Below the pieces are notes generated by a model, which saw only the letters and a program-made list of their open reading frames with translations, searched no databases and was not told the origin of the DNA. 64,000 nt of DNA from Nocardioides sp. SLBN-35 (GTDB taxonomy: Bacteria; Actinomycetota; Actinomycetes; Propionibacteriales; Nocardioidaceae), in contig NZ_VFNU01000001.1 in NCBI RefSeq assembly GCF_006715725.1, positions 1,798,001 through 1,862,000 of the forward strand. Direction: 5' to 3'. The position numbers and the translations under genes are program-made. Shown here piece by piece: positions 18,915-26,628 of the stretch (within the stretch, counting starts at the first letter, position 1; every line of letters starts with the position of its first letter).

Positions 18915-19349
18915 ATGCCCGCCTCGCACGCCACCGCCACCGCCGCCACCTTCGTCTGGCTGGGCATGGTGCTGGCGATCTCGTTCATCGAGGCGCCGGT
19001 GAAGTTCCGGGCGCCGGGCGTGACGCTGAAGGTCGGGCTGGGCATCGGCCGGCTGGTGTTCCGGGCGCTCAACGCCTGCGAGCTGGTGCTCGCCGTGCTG
19101 GTCGTCATCTCGCTCCTCGTCGGCGAGCCCGGTCGCGGCGCCGCGATCGCGCTGGGCGTCGCGGTGGCCGTGCTGCTCGGTCAGATGCTGCTCGTGCGCC
19201 CCGCCCTGACCCGGCGCTCCGACGCCGTCCTCGCGGCGCCCGAGGGCGTCGAGGGACCGGGATCCCGTGCCCACCTCTGGTACGTCGGGCTCGAGGTCGT
19301 CAAGGTCGTCGCGCTGTTCGCCGGCGGCATCCTCCTGCTCGCCGACTGA
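18915..19349 (+). CDS. Four-helix integral membrane protein of unknown function
   Basis: Starting at the ATG at 18915, 15 bases after GGAGGG, the 144-residue protein has about four transmembrane segments: the N-terminal FVWLGMVLAISFIEAP, the ELVLAVLVVISLLVG segment, the IALGVAVAVLLGQMLL segment and the C-terminal VVALFAGGILLLAD. The layout and the first-helix motif FIEAPVKFRAPG resemble DUF4149 or anthrone-oxygenase-like small membrane proteins, but this is a shape-based guess. It is divergent from the thioesterase gene. Confidence 0.75.
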   Translation: MPASHATATAATFVWLGMVLAISFIEAPVKFRAPGVTLKVGLGIGRLVFRALNACELVLAVLVVISLLVGEPGRGAAIALGVAVAVLLGQMLLVRPALTRRSDAVLAAPEGVEGPGSRAHLWYVGLEVVKVVALFAGGILLLAD

Positions 19350-19401
19350 CGTTCACCCGTGGCTCCCCGGTGGGCCACCTGTGACTGGTCGGGTTGCGGT
19401 C

Positions 19402-20547
19402 ATGAACCGGACGACCCTCCTCGGGAGGACCCTCATGGCTGCCATCACCACTGCCGTCGTCGCCCTCGGCGCCGCCGCCGTCCCCGTCCAGGCCGCGCCC
19501 GGCAACGGTCACCCCGACCGCCACCCCGGTGCCGAGCCGATCGTGATCGCGCACCGTGGCGCCTCCGGGTACCGGCCCGAGCACACCCTCGCGGCCTACC
19601 GCCTCGCCATCGAGATGGGCGCCGACTACGTCGAGCCCGACCTCGTCTCCACCAAGGACGGCGTCCTCGTCGCCCGCCACGAGAACGAGATCAGCGGTAC
19701 GACGGACGTCGCCACGCACCCGGAGTTCGCCGGCCGGCGCACCACCAGGACGATCGACGGCGTCAGCGTCACCGGTTGGTTCACCGAGGACTTCACCCTC
19801 GCCGAGCTGAAGACGCTTCGTGCCAAGGAGCGGCTGCCGCAGGTCCGCCCCGACAACACCCGCTACGACGGCCGGTTCGAGATCCCGACCCTGGAGGAGG
19901 TCATCCGGCTCGTCAAGCGCGAGTCCGGCCGCACCGGTCGCACCATCGGCATCGCGCCCGAGACCAAGCACCCGTCGTACTTCGACTCGATCGGCCTCTC
20001 CCTCGAGGAGCCGCTGGTGCGCACCCTGCGCCAGGGCGGTCTCGACCGGCCCAACGCCAAGGTCGTCATCCAGTCCTTCGAGACCGCGAACCTTCGCCAG
20101 CTCGACACGATGACCCGCGTGCCGCTGGCCCAGCTCGTCGACGGAAGCGGTGCGCCGTACGACCTCAAGGCGGCCGGCTCGACCACCACGTACGCCGACT
20201 TGGTGAGGCCCTCCGGCCTGGCCGACATCGCGACGTACGCCGACTGGGTCGCGCCGACCAAGAACCTGGTCATCCCGCGTGACGCCTCGGGTGCGATCGG
20301 TGCGCCGAGCTCGCTGGTCGCCGACGCGCACGCCGTCGGGCTGCGCGTGGTGACCTGGACGATGCGGGTCGAGAACCAGTTCCTGCCGACCGACCACCGC
20401 ATCGGCACCGACCCGAATGCGAAGGGCGACCTCGCCGGCGAGGTCGACGCGTTCCTCGACGCCGGTGTCGACGCGCTGTTCTCCGACAACCCGGACATCG
20501 CCGTCGCCACCCGCGACGGCTGGCTGGCGGGCGAGGGCGCGGCCTGA
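19402..20547 (+). CDS. glpQ: Secreted glycerophosphodiester phosphodiesterase
   Basis: GDPD enzymes hydrolyse deacylated phospholipids to sn-glycerol 3-phosphate and an alcohol. The 381-residue product has a signal peptide (MNRTTLLGRTLM to PVQAAP) and the GDPD active-site motifs: HRGASGYRPEHT with the catalytic histidine and arginine, GADYVEPDLVSTKDGVLVARHE with the metal-binding acids and second histidine, and a late GVDALFSDNPD strand. An internal ATG at 19435 has an ideal GGGAGG ribosome binding site but would remove the basic part of the signal peptide, so the true start is uncertain. The large size and secretion fit GlpQ-type rather than UgpQ-type enzymes. Confidence 0.9.
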   Translation: MNRTTLLGRTLMAAITTAVVALGAAAVPVQAAPGNGHPDRHPGAEPIVIAHRGASGYRPEHTLAAYRLAIEMGADYVEPDLVSTKDGVLVARHENEISGTTDVATHPEFAGRRTTRTIDGVSVTGWFTEDFTLAELKTLRAKERLPQVRPDNTRYDGRFEIPTLEEVIRLVKRESGRTGRTIGIAPETKHPSYFDSIGLSLEEPLVRTLRQGGLDRPNAKVVIQSFETANLRQLDTMTRVPLAQLVDGSGAPYDLKAAGSTTTYADLVRPSGLADIATYADWVAPTKNLVIPRDASGAIGAPSSLVADAHAVGLRVVTWTMRVENQFLPTDHRIGTDPNAKGDLAGEVDAFLDAGVDALFSDNPDIAVATRDGWLAGEGAA

Positions 20548-20577
20548 CCGTCCCCGGAGGGGACTAGATTCGCCGAC

Positions 20578-20991
20578 ATGGCGGACTGCGTCTTCTGCTC
20601 CATCCTCGCCGGCGACACCGAGGCCGACGTCGTCCTCGACGAGCCCGACCTGCTCGCGTTCCTCGACCGGCGCCCGGTGTTCAAGGGCCACGTCCTGCTG
20701 GTGCCCCGCACCCACGTCGTCACGCTGCCCGACCTCCCGGCCGGGCAGCGTGACGGCTTCCTGGGTGCAGCGCAGCGACTGGCGAGCGCCGTCGTCGCCG
20801 GCCTCGGGGCGCAGGGCAGCTTCGTGGCGATGAACAACGTGGTCAGCCAGTCGGTTCCGCACCTGCACCTGCACGTCGTGCCCCGGACCAAGGGCGACGG
20901 GCTGCGTGGCTTCTTCTGGCCGCGCACGAAGTACGCCGCGGGGGAGTCCGCGGAGTATGCCGCGCGCCTGCGGACCGCCCTGGCGTCGTAG
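20578..20991 (+). CDS. HIT family nucleotide-binding protein
   Basis: The 137-residue protein carries the histidine triad HLHLHVVPR near residue 99 and the family N-terminal pattern FCSILAGDTEADVVLDEPDLLAFLD. HIT proteins hydrolyse or transfer nucleotides from substrates such as AMP-lysine or dinucleoside polyphosphates. It lacks the zinc-binding cysteines of the GalT group. It sits 30 bases after the GDPD gene and may be co-transcribed; the substrate is not predictable from the sequence. Confidence 0.92.
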   Translation: MADCVFCSILAGDTEADVVLDEPDLLAFLDRRPVFKGHVLLVPRTHVVTLPDLPAGQRDGFLGAAQRLASAVVAGLGAQGSFVAMNNVVSQSVPHLHLHVVPRTKGDGLRGFFWPRTKYAAGESAEYAARLRTALAS

Positions 20992-21031
20992 GCTGCCGCC
21001 GATCGTCTACCGAGTTGAGAGGTCAGCACCC

Positions 21032-21802
21032 ATGGGTCGTTTCGACGGGCGAGTCGCCGTCATCACCGGAGCCGCACGAGGGATCGGGTTCGGCACCGCG
21101 AGCCGGTACGCCGAGGAGGGCGCATCGGTCGCGATCGTCGACCTCGATGAGGCCGCAGCCGCCGAGGCCGCCGCCAAGCTGCCCCTGGTCGAGGGCGCCA
21201 AGGCCATCGGCGTGGGCGCCAACGTCTCCGACGGCGCGTCGGTCGACGCCGCCGTCGAGCGGGTCGTCGCCGACCTCGGCGGCATCCACATCCTGGTCAA
21301 CAACGCGGGCATCACGCGGGACAACCTGCTCTTCAAGATGACCGAGGAGGACTGGGACCTGGTCATGGGCGTGCACCTCAAGGGCGCCTTCTTGATGACC
21401 AAGGCCGCGCAGAAGCACTTCGTGGAGCAGAAGTACGGCAAGGTCGTGAACATCTCCTCGATCTCCGCGCTCGGCAACCGCGGCCAGGCCAACTACTCGG
21501 CCGCCAAGATGGGCATCCAGGGCTTCACCCGGACCCTCGGCATCGAGCTCGGTCCGTTCGGCATCAACGTCAACGCCGTCGCGCCGGGCTTCATCGCCAC
21601 CGAGATGACCGACGCCACCGCGGCGCGGCTCAAGCTCGACGTCGACGAGTTCCGCCGCCTCAACGCCGAGGCCAACCCGGTCAAGCGGGTGGGATTCCCC
21701 GAGGACATCGCCGCCGCGGTGACCTTCCTGTCGAGCGACGAGGCGTCCTACATCACCGGTCAGACGCTCTACGTCGACGGCGGCATCTCGCTCGGCACCT
21801 GA
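21032..21802 (+). CDS. fabG: 3-oxoacyl-ACP reductase FabG-like SDR
   Basis: The 256-residue protein is a classical short-chain dehydrogenase: cofactor motif TGAARGIG, NNAG (VNNAGITRDNL), catalytic Ser in NISSISA and Tyr/Lys in YSAAK, with the C-terminal ITGQTLYVDGG signature shared by FabG proteins. It would reduce 3-oxoacyl-ACP (or a related 3-oxoacyl-CoA) with NADPH. The family has many paralogs and there are no other fatty acid synthesis genes next to it, so the exact substrate is uncertain. The start is the ATG at 21032, with GAGAGGT upstream. Confidence 0.88.
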   Translation: MGRFDGRVAVITGAARGIGFGTASRYAEEGASVAIVDLDEAAAAEAAAKLPLVEGAKAIGVGANVSDGASVDAAVERVVADLGGIHILVNNAGITRDNLLFKMTEEDWDLVMGVHLKGAFLMTKAAQKHFVEQKYGKVVNISSISALGNRGQANYSAAKMGIQGFTRTLGIELGPFGINVNAVAPGFIATEMTDATAARLKLDVDEFRRLNAEANPVKRVGFPEDIAAAVTFLSSDEASYITGQTLYVDGGISLGT

Positions 21803-21933
21803 CGCGCCCGGCACGCACGTTGGCGGCGTTGGCGGCGCTTGACGACCGCTTCGCCCCAAGGTCGCCTGCGCGCCGCCGCCTTGCCACCGCACGCGCCTGA
21901 CGCGTCAGGAACCTGACGGCCACGAGACCACCG

Positions 21934-21981
21934 AGTCGGGTGGGTGAGGGTGACCCAGGGGTCGCCCTCACCCACCCGACT
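21934..21981. terminator. 23-bp hairpin between fabG and anti-sigma gene
   Basis: Bases 21934-21956 pair with 21959-21981 with a single mismatch, giving a very long GC-rich stem. It ends two bases before the stop codon of the minus-strand gene and lies downstream of fabG, so it can act on both converging transcripts. A separate perfect 14-bp palindrome (CCTGACGCGTCAGG) is at 21896-21909 in the same gap. Confidence 0.75.
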
Positions 21982-21982
21982 G

Positions 21983-22792
21983 TCATCGGAACCAGATGTC
22001 GGAGGTCGCCAGCTCGGTCAGCTGGTCGAGGCTGAGGAGCGGCTCGCCGGCGTCGGCCCGGTTGGTCGCGGACACGTCGACCATCCACCCGTCGGGGGCG
22101 AACACGCCCGACCAGTTGGCGGTGAAGCCACTCGTGTCCGTGCCGTCGCCGCCGTCACCGGAGCGCGGCCACAGCCACGAGCCGTCGGGGAGCGGGCGGC
22201 ACTCCGGTGCCCCGCAGGTCTCCTCGGCCGAGTACGTGGTCCGCCGGGCGGTGCACGCTGGCGAGGCCGCGCAGCGCTCGTTCCCGGGCGCCCTGCTCGC
22301 GACCTGCCGCCACTGCTCGGGGTCGGGGCTCATGTCGTAGAGCCGCACCTCGACGTCGGCGCCGTCGAGCCGCAGGTTGATCTCCAGACCGTGCTGGCTG
22401 ACGTGGTCGGGGTCGTCGACCGGGGTCGTCCGCAGGTCGCTGATCCGGCCGCCGGGCAGCTGGCGCAGGAAGCGTTCCAGCACCACGTCGTCCGGCGCGA
22501 GGGAGCGCTGGTCGTCCGGCGTCAGCCCCGCGGCCCGTGCGGGGGTCGGTGCGGGTGGCGTCGGCCGGGTCGTCGCCACGTCGCGAGCGGTGGTCGCGCC
22601 GAGCGAGGACTGCCACGCCACGGCGCCGACGAGGGCCGCGGTCGCGGCGCCCCCCACGGCGACGACGAGGCCCCGGCGCCGGCGGATCCGCCGGCGCCCC
22701 CGCCGGGTCCCGCCGGCCACCAGGGCAGTGACATCGGGGTCCAGGCGCTCGCCTGCTCGGGTCAGGACGGCGGTCAGGTCGTGCTCGTTCAT
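21983..22792 (-). CDS. Putative anti-sigma factor, single-pass membrane protein
   Basis: The 269-residue protein has a short cytoplasmic N-terminus with a leucine-rich start (MNEHDLTAVLTRAGERLDPD), a basic segment (RRGRRRIRRRR), one transmembrane helix (LVVAVGGAATAALVGAVAW) and a large extracytoplasmic part. That part has four cysteines in two pairs (ERCAASPAC and ETCGAPEC), likely disulfides. Its ATG overlaps the stop of the SigE-family sigma gene by 4 bases, the usual arrangement for sigma and cognate anti-sigma, so the role is inferred from topology and context. No zinc-binding anti-sigma motif (HxxxCxxC) is present. Confidence 0.75.
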   Translation of the reverse strand: MNEHDLTAVLTRAGERLDPDVTALVAGGTRRGRRRIRRRRGLVVAVGGAATAALVGAVAWQSSLGATTARDVATTRPTPPAPTPARAAGLTPDDQRSLAPDDVVLERFLRQLPGGRISDLRTTPVDDPDHVSQHGLEINLRLDGADVEVRLYDMSPDPEQWRQVASRAPGNERCAASPACTARRTTYSAEETCGAPECRPLPDGSWLWPRSGDGGDGTDTSGFTANWSGVFAPDGWMVDVSATNRADAGEPLLSLDQLTELATSDIWFR

Positions 22793-23289
22793 CGCAGTAC
22801 CTCCTTCCGCATCCGCGCCAGCGCGCGCATGCTGCGGTTGCGGACCGCCCCCGGCGTGAGGCCGAGAGCGCCGGCCACCTCCTCGACCGACAGGTCCTCG
22901 AGGTGACGCAGCACGACGACCGCCCGGTCCACCGGCGCCAGTCCGGCGAGCGCCTCGGTGAGCGCGAGCCGGAGGTCGGTCGTCTCGGCGTGGTCGGCGC
23001 TCCCCTCCGCGTCGAGACCCGGCAGGTCGGCGTACGGGACCTCGGTGCTGCTGCGGCGCCGGCGCCCGCTGATGTAGGTGCGGGTCAGCACCGTCTGCGC
23101 GTACGCCGCGGGGTTCTCCAGCCGCGGCCCGAGCCGGCGGTGCATCCGCACGTAGACCTTCGCCAGCGTCTCCTGCACCAGGTCCTCGGCCTGGGTCCGC
23201 TCACCGCACAGCAGCCACGCCGCGCGGTGGAGCCGCGCGGCCTGGGCGCGCGCGAACGCGTCGAAGGAGTCGGGCACGGGCTCGATCAT
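22789..23289 (-). CDS. SigE-family (ECF-type) RNA polymerase sigma factor
   Basis: The 166-residue protein has sigma region 2 (RLHRAAWLLCGERTQAEDLVQETLAKVYV, split around the DLVQET motif that contacts core and the -10 element) and region 4 (LAPVDRAVVVLRHLEDLSVEEVAGALGLTPGAV, the -35-binding helix-turn-helix). There is no region 1.1 or 3, as in ECF factors. The ATG at 23289 follows GGGAGAGAC. It is coupled by a 4-base overlap to the membrane protein gene downstream, which probably holds it inactive until an envelope signal arrives. Confidence 0.92.
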   Translation of the reverse strand: MIEPVPDSFDAFARAQAARLHRAAWLLCGERTQAEDLVQETLAKVYVRMHRRLGPRLENPAAYAQTVLTRTYISGRRRRSSTEVPYADLPGLDAEGSADHAETTDLRLALTEALAGLAPVDRAVVVLRHLEDLSVEEVAGALGLTPGAVRNRSMRALARMRKEVLR

Positions 23290-23406
23290 GTCTCTCCCGG
23301 GGACGGTGTGCTTTCCCGGTACGACGCTGCCGCGGCCCGCCATGTCACACCCCGACACGCGGGGGCGGCTCCGTCGTCTGGGTGCGGCGTGGGTCAGACT
23401 TGCCGC

Positions 23407-24450
23407 GTGCGTTCCTCGATCCTCCGCCGTGCCCTGCCCGCTTCGCTTGTCGTGCTGAGCCTCGTGCTCGCCGGCTGCGGGGGTGGTGACGACGGCGGGA
23501 AGAAGTCCAGCGGCGGCGACGACAACCCGACGGCGGCCAGCGAGACGCCGGCGCCGCCGGCCACCTGGCCGCTGACCGGTGAGCTGACCGATGGTGGCGC
23601 GGACCCCGCGCGCAAGCACCCGGCGTACATCGTCAAGATCGACAACTCGATCGACAGCGACCCGCAGATCGGCGTCGGCAAGGCCGACCTGGTGGTCGAG
23701 GAGCTGGTCGAGGGCGGGATCACCCGGCTCGCGGTGTTCTTCTACCAGAAGCTGCCCGACAAGGCCGGCCCGGTGCGCTCGATGCGCCTGACCGACATCG
23801 GCATCGCCAAGCCGCTGGGTGCGACCATCATCACCTCGGGCGCCGCGCCGGTGACGCTCAACGGCCTGCGCAAGGCCGGGATCAGGTTCCTCGACATGAA
23901 CAACCCCCACGTGGTGCGCATCAACGACGGCACCCACGACTCGCTGCACAGCGTGATGGCAGACCTGAAGAAGATCGGCGCCTCGGCGCGCGGCACCGCG
24001 ACCCGCCCTGCCGACTACCTCCCGTTCGGCGACGCCGCGCTCCCGGCCGGTGCGCCGGCGACGACGATGGCCATCAAGCTGTCGCCCGGTCGCACCTCCA
24101 ACTGGAAGTACGACGGCGCGAAGTACGCCCTGCAGAACGGCTACATGGCCGACGGCGACGTCTTCAAGCCCGACACCGTCATCGCGGCGACCGTGCGCAC
24201 CAGCCTGGCGCCCTACTCGGACCCCGCCGGAAACCCGGTCCCGGTCTCGCACTTCGAGGGCAAGGGCAAGGCGGTCATCTTCCACGGCGGCCAGGCGATC
24301 GACGTGACCTGGGAGAAGGCCGACGAGGGCGCCGAGCTGACCTTCAAGGACGCCGCCGGCAACGAGATCGAGCTCCCGGCCGGCAAGACCTGGCTCGAGC
24401 TGGTGCCCGGCAAGGGTGCCGCGTCGCCGGGCTCGGTCACCTACAACTGA
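23407..24450 (+). CDS. DUF3048 (YerB-like) lipoprotein
   Basis: A GTG at 23407 gives a 347-residue product with a lipoprotein signal (LRRALPASLVVLSLVLAGCGG, lipobox LAGC), a Gly/Ser/Asp linker, and a two-part DUF3048 domain. Typical features are the early HPAYIVKIDNSIDSDPQIG strand, ADLVVEELVEGGITRLAVFF, and GPVRSMR. YerB-type proteins are envelope lipoproteins of unclear function. It is divergent from the sigma factor gene across 117 bases, so it could be a target of that sigma factor, but I found no convincing promoter match. Confidence 0.88.
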   Translation: MRSSILRRALPASLVVLSLVLAGCGGGDDGGKKSSGGDDNPTAASETPAPPATWPLTGELTDGGADPARKHPAYIVKIDNSIDSDPQIGVGKADLVVEELVEGGITRLAVFFYQKLPDKAGPVRSMRLTDIGIAKPLGATIITSGAAPVTLNGLRKAGIRFLDMNNPHVVRINDGTHDSLHSVMADLKKIGASARGTATRPADYLPFGDAALPAGAPATTMAIKLSPGRTSNWKYDGAKYALQNGYMADGDVFKPDTVIAATVRTSLAPYSDPAGNPVPVSHFEGKGKAVIFHGGQAIDVTWEKADEGAELTFKDAAGNEIELPAGKTWLELVPGKGAASPGSVTYN

Positions 24451-24457
24451 CGCGGGC

Positions 24458-25174
24458 TCACTCGGGGTCGGCCGCCCGGCGGTCGGCCCCGAGCGCGCTC
24501 GGCATGGCGATGCCCTGCTCGACCAGGCTCTGCACGCCGGCGAGCAGGAACCCGATCGCCCCCTCGACCCGGCGGGCCGCGGCCTCCGGGTCGGCGGCCG
24601 TCGCGACGGACTCGCCGGCTGAGGACATCGCGCCGAAGAAGATCCGCGCGAACGTCTGCAGCATGTCCTCGTCGAGGTCCCACGAGCCCGCGTCGAGCGT
24701 GGCGCGGACGATCTCGACGATGTTGGCGAAGGTCGAGCGCTCCTCCTGCTCGCGGTAGCGCTCGTAGCCGAGCACGGCCGGCCCGTCCTGGATCACGATC
24801 CGGCGGTACGGCGACTCCTGGACCACGTCGAGGAAGGAGCGCAGGCCCTCGGTCGCCTTGCGCCACGGGTCCTTCTGGCCGCGCAGCGACTTCTGGATCC
24901 GCTTGGCGGCCTCCTGCTCGACCCGCTCGAAGACGGACTCGAAGAGCGCCTGCTTGCCGGAGAAGTGGTGGTAGAGCGCGCCCTTGGTCACTCGCGCGCC
25001 GGACACGATGGCGTCCAGCGAGGTCCCGGCGTACCCCTTCTCGGCGAAGAGCTGCTCGGCGACGTCGACCAGGGCCCGCTTGGTGGAGGCGGAGTACGCG
25101 GCCCGGCGAGACGCCCCGGGCACCCCGGGGACGGGGACCTTGGGGACGAGTTTCGACACCGATGCCTTCGCCAC
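24458..25174 (-). CDS. TetR family transcriptional regulator
   Basis: The 238-residue protein has an unusual basic, proline-rich N-terminal extension (SKLVPKVPVPGVPGASRR) before the TetR DNA-binding domain (TKRALVDVAEQLFAEKGYAGTSLDAIV, then TKGALYHHFSGKQALFESV). The C-terminal ligand domain is of unknown specificity. I chose the GTG at 25174; a GTG at 25201 would add nine residues. The gene converges with DUF3048 (7-base gap) and is divergent from a gene of unknown function. The intergenic region has a small inverted repeat, GGTATgtcggATACC at 25288-25302, that might be its operator. Confidence 0.88.
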   Translation of the reverse strand: MAKASVSKLVPKVPVPGVPGASRRAAYSASTKRALVDVAEQLFAEKGYAGTSLDAIVSGARVTKGALYHHFSGKQALFESVFERVEQEAAKRIQKSLRGQKDPWRKATEGLRSFLDVVQESPYRRIVIQDGPAVLGYERYREQEERSTFANIVEIVRATLDAGSWDLDEDMLQTFARIFFGAMSSAGESVATAADPEAAARRVEGAIGFLLAGVQSLVEQGIAMPSALGADRRAADPE

Positions 25175-25344
25175 CGGTTCAGCATAGGCGCGCCGTGACA
25201 CCCGTCACTGCGCCGGGTGGGCGGGATCACGGTGTCGTGCCCTTGGGCATACCCGTGGTCGGCTCCATACTCGTAGTACGTACCAGCGGTATGTCGGATA
25301 CCCCGAGTTCCGGACGACCGCCGATCGATACAGGAGTGCTGACC

Positions 25345-25890
25345 ATGACCTGGACGGCCTTTCACAACCGGGGCGAGACCCTCCGCTCCGTCATCGCAAC
25401 CTCCGCCGTGCGCCGCGACGGCCTGCTGCCCATGGACGTCGACGGTGTCTCCGTCGCGTTCCGCGACGAGCTCGACCTGCTCGCCGCCCTCACGCTGAAG
25501 TGGCACACCCGCCTGTCGGGCCAGATCGAGCGGATGCTCGCGCACCAGCCGATGGACCTCGCCGAGGCCGTCGAGATCGCGTGGAGCAACACCGCCCACG
25601 AGCTGCCCGGCGTTCGGATGATCATCGACCACTACCAGGCCCACCCGCTCGACGACGCCATGGCGTCGGCGATGGAGGCCGCCTCCTTCAAGGAGCACCA
25701 CCTGCTCGCCGTGCTGGCCGGCCGCACGAGCATCGGCGACGAGGCCGCGCACCGGATCGGCGCCGAGATCGAGGAGCGGGCCCGCCTGCTCCACCGCGGC
25801 ATGCCGGTCGTCACCCCGGACGCGGTGTACGCCGAGCCCGAGGTCCGCGGCTCCCTCCTCGAGCGCCTGCGCGCGGTGGTCGCCGCCTGA
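25345..25890 (+). CDS. Protein of unknown function, soluble and helical
   Basis: The ATG at 25345 has a good ribosome binding site (CAGGAGTGCTGACC); an in-frame ATG at 25291 would add 18 residues. The 181-residue product has no signal peptide or membrane helix and is predicted mostly helical, with short motifs such as TLKWHTRLSGQIERML and GVRMIIDHYQ. I do not recognise a family, although its conserved-looking core WSNTAHELPG suggests an actinobacterial orphan family. It is divergent from the TetR gene, which may regulate it. Confidence 0.7.
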   Translation: MTWTAFHNRGETLRSVIATSAVRRDGLLPMDVDGVSVAFRDELDLLAALTLKWHTRLSGQIERMLAHQPMDLAEAVEIAWSNTAHELPGVRMIIDHYQAHPLDDAMASAMEAASFKEHHLLAVLAGRTSIGDEAAHRIGAEIEERARLLHRGMPVVTPDAVYAEPEVRGSLLERLRAVVAA

Positions 25891-25911
25891 CCCAGCCCCT
25901 CCTGAGTGCGG

Positions 25912-25958
25912 CCCCGGGCCCGACGCGTCTCCCTCCCAATCTCGCGTCGGGTCCGGGG
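25912..25958 (+). terminator. 16-bp GC-rich hairpin
   Basis: Bases 25912-25927 pair with 25943-25958 with one G-U type mismatch and a 15-base loop. It is followed by TTGTGTTGCTTC, a weak T-rich stretch. It lies downstream of the unknown gene and upstream of the YqgE gene on the same strand. Confidence 0.6.
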
Positions 25959-26001
25959 TTGTGTTGCTTCCGCGCGGCCGGCGAAGGGGGATGATGGAGC
26001 C

Positions 26002-26562
26002 ATGTCCAGCGAGCTGTGTGCCGGACGCCTGCTGCTGGCGTCGCCCGACCTGCTCGACCCCAACTTCGTCGACACGGTCGTGCTGCTCCTCGACGTCAAC
26101 GACGAGGGCGCGCTCGGCGTCGTCCTGAACCGCCCCACCGCGCTCCCGGTGTCCGAGGTGCTGGGGGAGTGGGGCGAGGTGGTCGAGGAGCCCGAGGTGC
26201 TCTTCCAGGGCGGGCCGGTCGCGACCGACGGCGCGCTCGCGGTCGCCCTGGCCGCCCCCGGCGGTGAGCACGCCGCCGGCTTCCGGCGACTGTGGGACCG
26301 GGTCGGCCTGCTCGACCTCGACACCCCGCGCGAGCTCGTCGACGGCACGGTCGACCGGCTGCGGATCTTCGCGGGGTACGCCGGCTGGGGCGCCGGCCAG
26401 CTCCAGGCCGAGATCGCGGAGGGCAGCTGGTACGTCGTGCCGAGCCACGTCGACGACGCCTTCCTCGGCGACACCCGCGACCTGCGCCGCCAGGTGCTGC
26501 GCCGCCAGCCCGGCGACCTCGCGTTCCATGCCACCCGCCCGGCCGACCCCGAGCTGAACTGA
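26002..26562 (+). CDS. YqgE/AlgH family protein
   Basis: The 186-residue protein matches the YqgE/AlgH (DUF179) family: N-terminal GRLLLASPDLLDPNFVDTVVLLL, the GALGVVLNRPT strand, LFQGGPV, and the late FAGYAGWGAGQLQAEI motif. The family is widespread and structurally known, but no biochemical activity is established. The ATG at 26002 is preceded by GATGGAGCC. It appears to be its own transcription unit, with a terminator before it and a regulated efflux unit after it. Confidence 0.94.
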   Translation: MSSELCAGRLLLASPDLLDPNFVDTVVLLLDVNDEGALGVVLNRPTALPVSEVLGEWGEVVEEPEVLFQGGPVATDGALAVALAAPGGEHAAGFRRLWDRVGLLDLDTPRELVDGTVDRLRIFAGYAGWGAGQLQAEIAEGSWYVVPSHVDDAFLGDTRDLRRQVLRRQPGDLAFHATRPADPELN

Positions 26563-26577
26563 CCTCCTCTGCAGAGT

Positions 26578-26615
26578 TGAGACATCAATGTCTCATGTGA
26601 GACAGTGATGTCTCA
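26578..26615. promoter_or_regulatory. Two tandem palindromic operators for the adjacent TetR
   Basis: The first site is TGAGACATCAATGTCTCA (26578-26595), a perfect 8-bp inverted repeat around CA. The second, TGAGACAGTGATGTCTCA (26598-26615), differs from the first at three positions. Their centres are 20 bp apart, about two helical turns, so two dimers could bind on one face. They lie just upstream of the TetR ribosome binding site (AAGGAGGAACC), consistent with autorepression of the tetR-MFS operon. Confidence 0.8.
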
Positions 26616-26628
26616 GCAAGGAGGAACC

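Noticed and set aside
23343..23378. TGTCACA with a downstream CGTC, resembling an ECF41-type promoter
   Set aside because: The spacing between the motifs is 22 or 25 bases, longer than the roughly 16 expected, and the adjacent sigma factor is not of the ECF41 type.
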